Shown here: one piece after another, positions 37,301-46,300 of the stretch | Layout of the letters: each line of letters begins with the position of its first letter | How positions within the stretch are numbered: the first letter of the stretch is position 1 | Origin: Pseudeuparius sepicola | Lineage: Eukaryota; Arthropoda; Insecta; Coleoptera; Anthribidae | Direction: 5' to 3' | DNA length: 64,000 bases | NCBI GenBank assembly: GCA_963920635.1 | Contig: OY987305.1 | Location: 3,759,153-3,823,152 of the forward strand | Program-made: the position numbers and the translations under genes | The notes under the pieces: generated by a model | What the model was told of the DNA's origin: nothing | Database searches by the model: none | The model's input: the letters and a program-made list of their open reading frames with translations, nothing else

Positions 37301-40300
37301 CTCGCGACATCAAAAGAAAGGATTGTGAAGAGCTAGTGAAAAATTTCGAGATTAGAAAAAGTTCTTTGTCCTGAAAGCAGCGAATAGCAAACAGAAGGTC
37401 AGTTATATTTTTTGTTGTAGATTTTTAGGTGTCCTTCCTATGGGTACAGGGTGTAGTACGTTTTGACTACCGCGCCCGCAAGCGTTTGCTTGCACTTAAG
37501 TACCAATAATGAAATTTTCTAGCAGGGGTGTAGTACGCACGGGCGTAGCCAGGATTTAGTTTTTTGGGGGGGGGGGGGGGTTTAGTTTGAGAAGTAAATA
37601 AAACAACAAAAACATACTTACATGAAATTTAATATCTATATATTCATCCGAAAAACTACGACATATTTATAAAGTTCTTAACTTTAAATGAAATGGATAA
37701 ATTAATTTCGTTCCTCTGCGCTAAATCTAAAACCATTAAAGAAGAAATCTTCGGCTTTTTCTTTTAAATATATCCACTACTTCATCTGCATGAATTTCTG
37801 TTCCATAGTGAATGTTCATTAGAGCCAAACCATTAAGTCTGTTTTCACTTGTAGTGTTTCGTAAATAGTTGTTCAGTCTCCTTAGGCTCGAGAAAGACCT
37901 TTCTGGGGTAGCAGTGGATACAGGAATGGTAGCCAAGATTTGTAGTAATGTGTAAATATTAGGATAAAGGTTTTTATCGCACATATCTAGGCATTCCAAA
38001 CTAGATTTCGGGGTAGGCAGTCTTCTTATCAGCATGCAAGGTAGCTGAAGCTTTGATAGCTAAATCCAAATTTGTTTCTTTATTAGAAACCCCTTGACCT
38101 TGACTACACCACTTTTTCCAGTAGTCCATACCTTTAAGTTTATCACCCTTCCTTTTTTTCCCCTCCATTTTTCGACAGTAATAATGATTCACGTATCTAT
38201 CCTTAACAAGGTCATCGAATAACAGCGCACTAAAATTACTCACTTACACGGTACACTTAATTCTCTTCACTATTCGTTTACCACTTTTCACTTTTATTCG
38301 CTTCGAGTTCGCATGGAACAATACTGCCGTAAGCGCGGTCACGCGCCGCGGCGCCGCTTATATAGCAGCCCAGTAGCCGTCCAGAAACTTCCACGAACTT
38401 CCACAAAGTTCCGCTCATTTCGACCGAGGGGCGTGGCGAATAATCGAGAAACAACGCAAAGTGTCCCTACAATACAAAATAGTTCGGCTGCAACTGCGTC
38501 TGCCTCTCGTCAAAAGATGGCGCTAGGCGCTACTATTACTACATATATTCAAACGTAATAATAATTTAACTCTTCACTCCTCGTATTTTTTCGGTATAAT
38601 ATTAGGTAATATTTTGCTTATTTCGGGGGGGGGGGGGGGGTTGAACCCCCGAAACCCCCCCCCCCCTTGGCTACGCCCGTGGTAGTACGTTTTGACTACC
38701 GAGCCCGCAAGCGTTTGCTTGCACTTAAGTACCAATAATGAATTTGTCTAGCAGGGGTGTAGTACGTTTTGACTACAATAGCCCACAGACATTTGTCTGT
38801 CACTGCATTCAGATTCCATCGTGCACTTCGGTAACTATAAAATCATTTCGTTTTCTATTTTACACATAAAAATAGGAGGAATACTTATTTTGTATTATTT
38901 CCCCAATAGATTCAAGTTTTTCGTACGAGGATTCGAGAGACGAACAACAGAAGTGGTTCCTCCGTGCGTAGTATTGGACAATATACCTGCGTGAGGGTTT
39001 TCCCGCTGATAGTCGGAAGGACTTAGTGAGTAAAATATCTAATCCCTTCACTTCACCAAAGCTTAAATAAGAAGTAAAGACGATATTGACAAATCGAGTT
39101 CTTAGGTTTTATTCTTAACTCAGAAAAACGATAATTTTCTGTGCAACCTACAAGAACAGCTTGGCGCCGGCATAACGGCAATTGGTCAAATTTTAAATTT
39201 AAAACTCGTAGGTTCCAACACACCGGTGACATTGGATGATCGGAAATTGCCAGTACTCATCATGCCTTGTCTCTTAAACGAAAATTTGAGATTCAACCTT
39301 TTTGCTTCATATTTTGCACTCTTATTAGTTGACCAGAAGACCCTTAATACCTGGTATTTTATGATTTGTTGTATTACCCTATATGTTGTCTCCATTGAAC
39401 CTACGACATGTATGTTTTTGTTACTGATGTGTAATATGTTGCACAGTATTTGTCAGTCATACCAGAGATCGCACAAGTCCTGAAGAAGACTAAAAAATAT
39501 AGTCGAAACGTTGACATAGTGTAAACTTTGGGTTGATTTATTTTGTCCTAATCCGACGATCCGTATACAACTAATTCAACCTTTTCTCAATGATGAAAGC
39601 AAGGGGACAGCCCAACAGAGTCCTATCGATAACTTTCTTTTTGGATCTGAGTTTTTAGAGAAATTGAAATCTTGTTTAACATCGTAAGACTAATCACAGG
39701 TCTCCTTACTGGACACTGCCCATTAGGATAACATCTTAAAGAAATGGATCTGGAGGGGGCAATCAGTTATAAATAACAAAACTTTGTCGATAATTTTAAT
39801 GAATAAAAACAGAACAAAAACATTTTCTAAAATAAATAAATACCTACAGGGTGTCCGGAAATAAATGTACCAACTTGAAAAATTAAAAAGAAAAATGGAA
39901 ATTATGACGAAAAGTTCATATCAACATGGGTCCGCAGATTTTTGGCTTCCGAGATGCAGGGTGTTGAAATTGAAATGTTCCTGTAAAATTTGGTAGCCGG
40001 GGTTTTTTTGGGAAGAGAAGTCATGATTTGGTATTATTTTTGGTGCAATCCGTAGAGGGCGCTGCGTACGCTATCATTATTTAATTTAATTTGCCCTAAC
40101 TTTTTTGACAGTAAACTTTTACCACATTTTGTGAATGTATCATATTCCCACACGTTTTCTAAGCAAAAAAGGTATACTTGGTAAATAACGCCAAAGGTGA
40201 CCGTTTCCGAGAAATTTTCAAATTTCTGCATCGATGCAGGTGCATAGCGACACTCGTATGCAATTAAATTCAAAATAAAATTTAAATAAACAAGCACATT

Positions 40301-43300
40301 TATTTTTTGACAGTTTAATTAACTTGTTTTTTTTTTGCAAGAAAATTTTGCCGTCTCAAAAAGTTACTTAAAAAAATCGAAAATAAAATTTCAATTTCAA
40401 CACCCTGCATCTCGAAAACCGAACATCTGTGGACCTATGTTCATCATATGTTTCATCATATTTTCCATTTTTCTTTTTAATTTTATAACATAAAAATAAT
40501 TCTTCTTCGAACCAGTAAAATCTATATCACAAAATCAAGTATTCTTTTTTTGGTCTTGAGCTCAAATATCTCCTCTGGAGATATGGGTATTTCAGGGTAC
40601 CTACACATCAGTCGGTTTTCGCTAATATTGTTTCTAATATAAATTTTAAAAAATTTCAGTTTTGAAAATGTTTTTTCTGACGCACTGGAATTGTGCAAAA
40701 TATGTTTAGTAGGTTGTTTTGCCTAATTTACGGTTACGCGCTGCGACCGACGGAGTGTGTGCATAATATACGGCGGCGCGTTCTCAAATCTACTGCACAG
40801 GTTTTAGTTTCGAGAAGACTAGATGAAACAAATAACAAATTGTAGATGTTTGATGTTCACTGCATTTTCAGATTAGGCCAGGAGTACATAATTTTTTGTA
40901 TTATTAATTTTGATATTACAAATCTCATTTATCTCGAGAGCTCTGGGGGGGGGGGGAGCAATTGCCCCCTTCCCCCCCCTGAATACGCCATTGAGTCTCA
41001 GTGTGATCGTAGCGCCCTGAGGTTGTCCCTGCAGCCGAGGACGAAAGCTTGAAACGAGAAGTTTCGCATCACATTATTCCTGTGGAAGATTACAGTATGT
41101 ATATTTCCAATATGAAATCAATATACCTAAACGTTTGCCCGGCGGTTCAGGTTGTCCGGGCCGTCGCCGGCATTAACCAACGCAGCAAGCGAGACTCTCC
41201 CTGACTTGCTCGTAAATAATGCGGACCGTACCATTTGCAAGTCGTTTGCTCGAGTCGAATTTAAAAATCCGGAAAGCACTTACCGTTGCCGAACTGCCCC
41301 TCTTTCCCCTCCTCCGTGGGCGAATCGGTCGGCGTCTGGGGGCGCGAATCGGCTCCTCCCGTCGCGCTGAAACAACGGGACCGTTTAGATTCGACAGGAA
41401 ACCGATACCTCCCGCGCGGAGCTTTTGTCTCGCGATTTACTTATCCCGTTATGGGCGCCACCTCTGGGAACTGACCTGGAGTTGTCGTCATCGTCCTTTT
41501 CCTTGTGGGGGGCTTCGGCGTCTCCTGCGGAGTCTGGTGCCAGGGCCGGATTGTCCTGGCCCGCCGCATCTCCGGCACCTTCGCCCTCTCCGCGCCTCAG
41601 CTTAGGAATGCTGCTTCCCAACCACCCCCCTATACCCTCTATCTGGTTCTTCACGTTCGAGAACATCTCCAGCCGACCTGAGCCTCCCTGGGGCTTTGTG
41701 GGACTCCTGGAACAAAGTGATATTGATGACTTTCGGTGGTTAAGACCTTCCAATCACGCACCCTCGTAACCAGGTGCGATGATGCACGTAAGCCATCGAC
41801 GCATGTAATTTTATTACGTTACCAAGCCACCCTAACGTTGTTCGAAAATGTTAAAAACGGCGTGCGTTGAAAAAAAGATGAAAATAATCTAGAAGGGGAT
41901 TTCATTATAGCCCAGGCAAAATGTCAGCGGCGATGTTATCTCATTTATCTTTCAGCTTATTTTAGATGCTACCACGGGCGTAGCCAAGGGGGGGGTTTCG
42001 GGGGTTCAAACCCCCCCCCCCCCCGAAATAAGCAAAATATTACCTAATATTATACCGAAAAAATACGAGGAGTGAAGAGTTAAATTATTATTACGTTTGA
42101 ATATATTATGTAGTAATAGTAGCGCCTAGCGCCATCTTTTGACGAGAGGCAGACGCAGTTGCAGCCGAACTATTTTGTATTGTAGGGACACTTTGCGTTG
42201 TTTCTCGATTATTCGCCACGCCCCTAGGTCGAAATGAGCGGAACTTTGTGGAAGTTCGTGGAAGTTTCTGGACGGCTACTGGGCTGCTATATAAGCGGCG
42301 CCGCGGCGCGTGACCGCGCTTACGGCAGTATTGTTCCATGCGAACTCGAAGCGAATAAAAGTGAAAAGTGGTGAACGAATAGTGAAGAGAATTAAGTGTA
42401 CCGTGTAAGTGAGTAATTTTAGTGCACTGTTATTCGATGACCTTGTTAAGGATAGATACGTGAATCATTATTACTGTCGAAAAATGGAGGGGAAAAAAGG
42501 AAGGGTGATAAACCTAAAGGTATGGACTACTGGAAAAAGTGGTGTAGTCAAGGTCAAGGGGTTTCTAATAAAGAAACAAATTTGGATTTAGCTATCAAAG
42601 CTTCAGCTACCTTGCATGCTGATAAGAAGACTGCCTACCCCGAAATCTAGTTTGGAATGCCTAGATATGTGCGATAAAAACCTTTATCCTAATATTTACA
42701 CATTACTACAAATCTTGGCTACCATTCCTGTATCCACTGCTACCCCAGGAAGGTCTTTGTCGAGCCTAAGGAGACTGAAAAACTATTTACGAAACACTAC
42801 AAGTGAAAACAGACTTAATGGTTTGGCTCTAATGAACATTCACTATGGAACAGAAATTCATGCAGATGAAGTAGTGGATATATTTAAAAGAAAAAGCCGA
42901 AGATTTCTTCTTTAATGGTTTTAGATTTAGCGCAGAGGAACGAAATTAATTTATCCATTTCATTTAAAGTTAAGAACTTTATAAATATGTCGTAGTTTTT
43001 GGATGAATATATAGATATTAAATTTCATGTAAGTATATTTTTGTTGTTTTATTTACTTCTCAAACTAACCCCCCCCCCCAAAACTAAATCCTGGCTACTC
43101 CCGTGGATGCTACCACAACTTTTATGGTGGACCACTGCAAACAGTTTGCGAGCTGCGAACTCAAACAAAATCGCTAAATCCCATCCCTATTTCATCAAAT
43201 TTATCGATTTTGCATTTTGGTGTGCTAGAAATCGCAGTTATTAATTTCGATGTTCCATCTATCTTGCTTTTTTGCAGTTGAAGCGTGAATCGCGCAAAAA

Positions 43301-46300
43301 CAAAGTCTAAAATTCCGTGGCGATTTTCGGCATTAGTCTTCCCATGTGAATGATGTGGCCCGGGGCTTCTGGAAATCAATTTCCCGGGAAAATGAAAATT
43401 TCATATACGCCTTCGTATCAAAGCAGATTAATTCTGGAATAAGTTTCCGAATGAATAAAGGCAAAAAAGATTAATTTCTGTCGGGGTAAAACAGGCCCAT
43501 ATTTTTTAAGGTTTACCCGGGCAGAAAAATCGAGATCGACGCATGCGCGAGTGAGAAATATTAGCTGGGTATATTTCTGTATAGCGATCTAGCGAATCCG
43601 ACAGTGTCCGAGGGGCTTTGGCGACAGATATACGAGCGAAGTTGTGCAAATTTCAATCCCATATTTCCCCAAGTTGAAAAGGGTATTTCTCTAGGGGTAT
43701 TAAGGAAATATCCGAGTCGGTCAATTTTTTACTTGGTTAAATACAAAACTGGGACCGAGAAGGGTACAAAACGACTCCGTCCGATGTGAATCCTAGAAAT
43801 TTCAATAACAATACAGCGAGGTAGATACCTACCTAGTTATTAACATAGGACACAAGGCTTTTGCTTCCTCGCCACCAATTATTTTCGGTAGCTTACCGAA
43901 AATAATTGGCTCGACCCATCAGTTGCATATAACCCCCAGTGAAATTAACAACGCGTTCGTATACCTATATCTGGAAAAGAAATTATCAATTATTCATAGG
44001 GGAAAAAGGCACCAAACGTGCCCAAGGGGGACTGTCCCTGCGTTTTTATCATTCATGAACAATGAATAAAAAATTAGAGGGAATTTGGACTCGCCAACTT
44101 CTCAACAACGGCAAAAGAAAATAAGAAGCCACTTTTTACATTAATAATTAATTAACGATTCGGAGAAAACGACGCTACAGACCAAAGAAAGAGGAGGAAC
44201 GTACAATTTCAAATCGGAGTTTGTTCGCTGGGGACTGGGACGAAAACCCCCATATGCAATAAAAGGGGATAGCTAGAGTAAAGCGGGATATTGCCTCGAT
44301 ATGTTCCGCAATATGAAGTTCGAATTTCGTTTGAAATGGATCGCACTACCCAAAAACAATATACCACCTCGAAAATAGCTCGGATTCGTCGAGTTGAAAT
44401 TTAAAATTCAACAGGCTGGATTGATATCCGGCACTACCTAAGTGGGATCTATAGTCTCCTCTCTCCGGATTTTTTTACGGTATCGCTGAGGCTTCCTTTT
44501 TCTGGGTATTCGGATAAGCACTTTCATATGGCCCAACTGCGATGCTTACCATTTCCAAAACAACAAAACGAAAATCAAACAGACACCCAACGTCTCCGAG
44601 AAAATAACTTGATTTACGAATGTAAATGTAGCCCATCGGGAATTAGGGAAGTCTGAATCCCGGCAGGGCGACTAACCTGTCCCTGATAAATATTCAGCCG
44701 CTCTTCAGGATCTTATTAAAGATTTGAAATTCAGACTTCGAGTGCGTAAATGGCTCTCTCTGCTAAGCCATTTAAATAAATCTCCACTTAGAGAAATACG
44801 TAATTCAGTCGTAAAATGACGGCTATGGCTCACATCGTAAAACGTATGCTGCAGTTCGACACATTGTTGCGACAAAATAGTCCATCCAAGGAGGCTAAAA
44901 AAACAGCAAACATCACGATTTTTTTGCATCTATCCGCCTACTCGATCTACCTACCGCAGCAGGCGGTTCGACGATTGATACCCCGCAAAGCATTGAGATT
45001 GATAAAAGGAATATCGATGTGCCTGTAAGCATTATCCGGTCTTTATGCCGGTCTTTTATGGCCCACTACAAAGGCTGTGGTGACGCATAAACAGGAAATT
45101 GCCGAGAAAATTAGACCAAATTAGCCTTCGGAAAAATATGGATTTGTCTGAAGCTGAAACAGATTTCGCTTTCTTGCGATATCGACGTAAATTTCTTTGG
45201 CGTGCTCATATGCCAAGGTTGTCCTCGCATTGGAAAGTCGAAAGTCCCCAAAACGATCTGATGTCAACTGGGAATTAGGCGACGCTAACTTGTCTCTGAT
45301 AAATATTCAGGCGTTATCTGGGATTTCATTACGTATTGGAAACAGAGTTGGGGTAACGGGCTTCCCACTACCCCATTTAAATACAAACTCTACTTGAGGA
45401 AATAAACAATTCGTAGTAAAGTGAAGCAGTGTAACTTAAGCCGTAAAATGTATCGGCCCACTCTACACTTAACTTAAGAAGTTCACCACATTGTTGAGCC
45501 CTAGCCCTTTTGTAGCAGGGCTGTTTGTATTTTGCATTTATTTTATACATTTCTCGATTTTGGTTACAGTTTGAAATTAGTAAACACACATATTCTGCAA
45601 GCCAACTAAGGTCGTCTATGATCGAACTTAGAAGATCCGGTAAATTCATATTCAATGGGAATCTGGTACCTACAGATCGCCATCGTGTCTTGATGGGGAA
45701 ATATATTGACGTCACTCTCTTTCTCGGGCTTAAGGGGCAAAATTATCTGTAGTTAACTTGACACTTGGGGAGAAACTTCCAGACCGATTACTTGATGAGT
45801 TTTCTGGAGAAGCAGGCCCTTAATTGCGTACAAGGTTGACGGCTGACAATTAATATGTTTTTCGGAAGTTCGTCGTCCAATAGGACTCCTGCCAAGATGG
45901 CTATCTAGGTGGGAAGCGCTTATAAAGAAACACGAACGTAGAGTTTGAGACTGCTCTTTTTATTTCAGGAGAAATAACCATTCGTATACGGAATAGGTCG
46001 TTAAATACCGATATTTCGGTGAATATTCGATGTGAGGGATGATTACTCTTTAAATTAGGTCAGAATCGTTAGGTTGCCCCAGTTTTCTACCCTTTCGAGC
46101 CTCTCTGAATTTTTCCGAGGAAGAGGTATCTTTTAAAACACCAAAGTCATGTTCAACATACATTCGGCCACTTATATGCTTCTTTAAGTCTGAAAGTAAG
46201 CAAAGTACCCGAGTTTGGACTGAGCGAAATCCCCTATAATACCACAACTATTGGTTTGTTTAAAAAAATTCAAGATACAATCACTTCTTTTTTTGGGAAA

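Noticed and set aside
37561..37580. Poly-G runs as assembly artefacts
   Set aside because: They recur at the same place relative to hAT ends in both copies (37.56, 38.63, 42.0, 43.07 kb), so they are part of the element, though exact lengths may be inaccurate.
35194..40993. Direct 1.2-kb repeats as a pair of LTRs
   Set aside because: The interval holds unrelated repeats and a hAT element but no gag or pol remnants, primer-binding site or polypurine tract, and the repeat ends look hAT-like.
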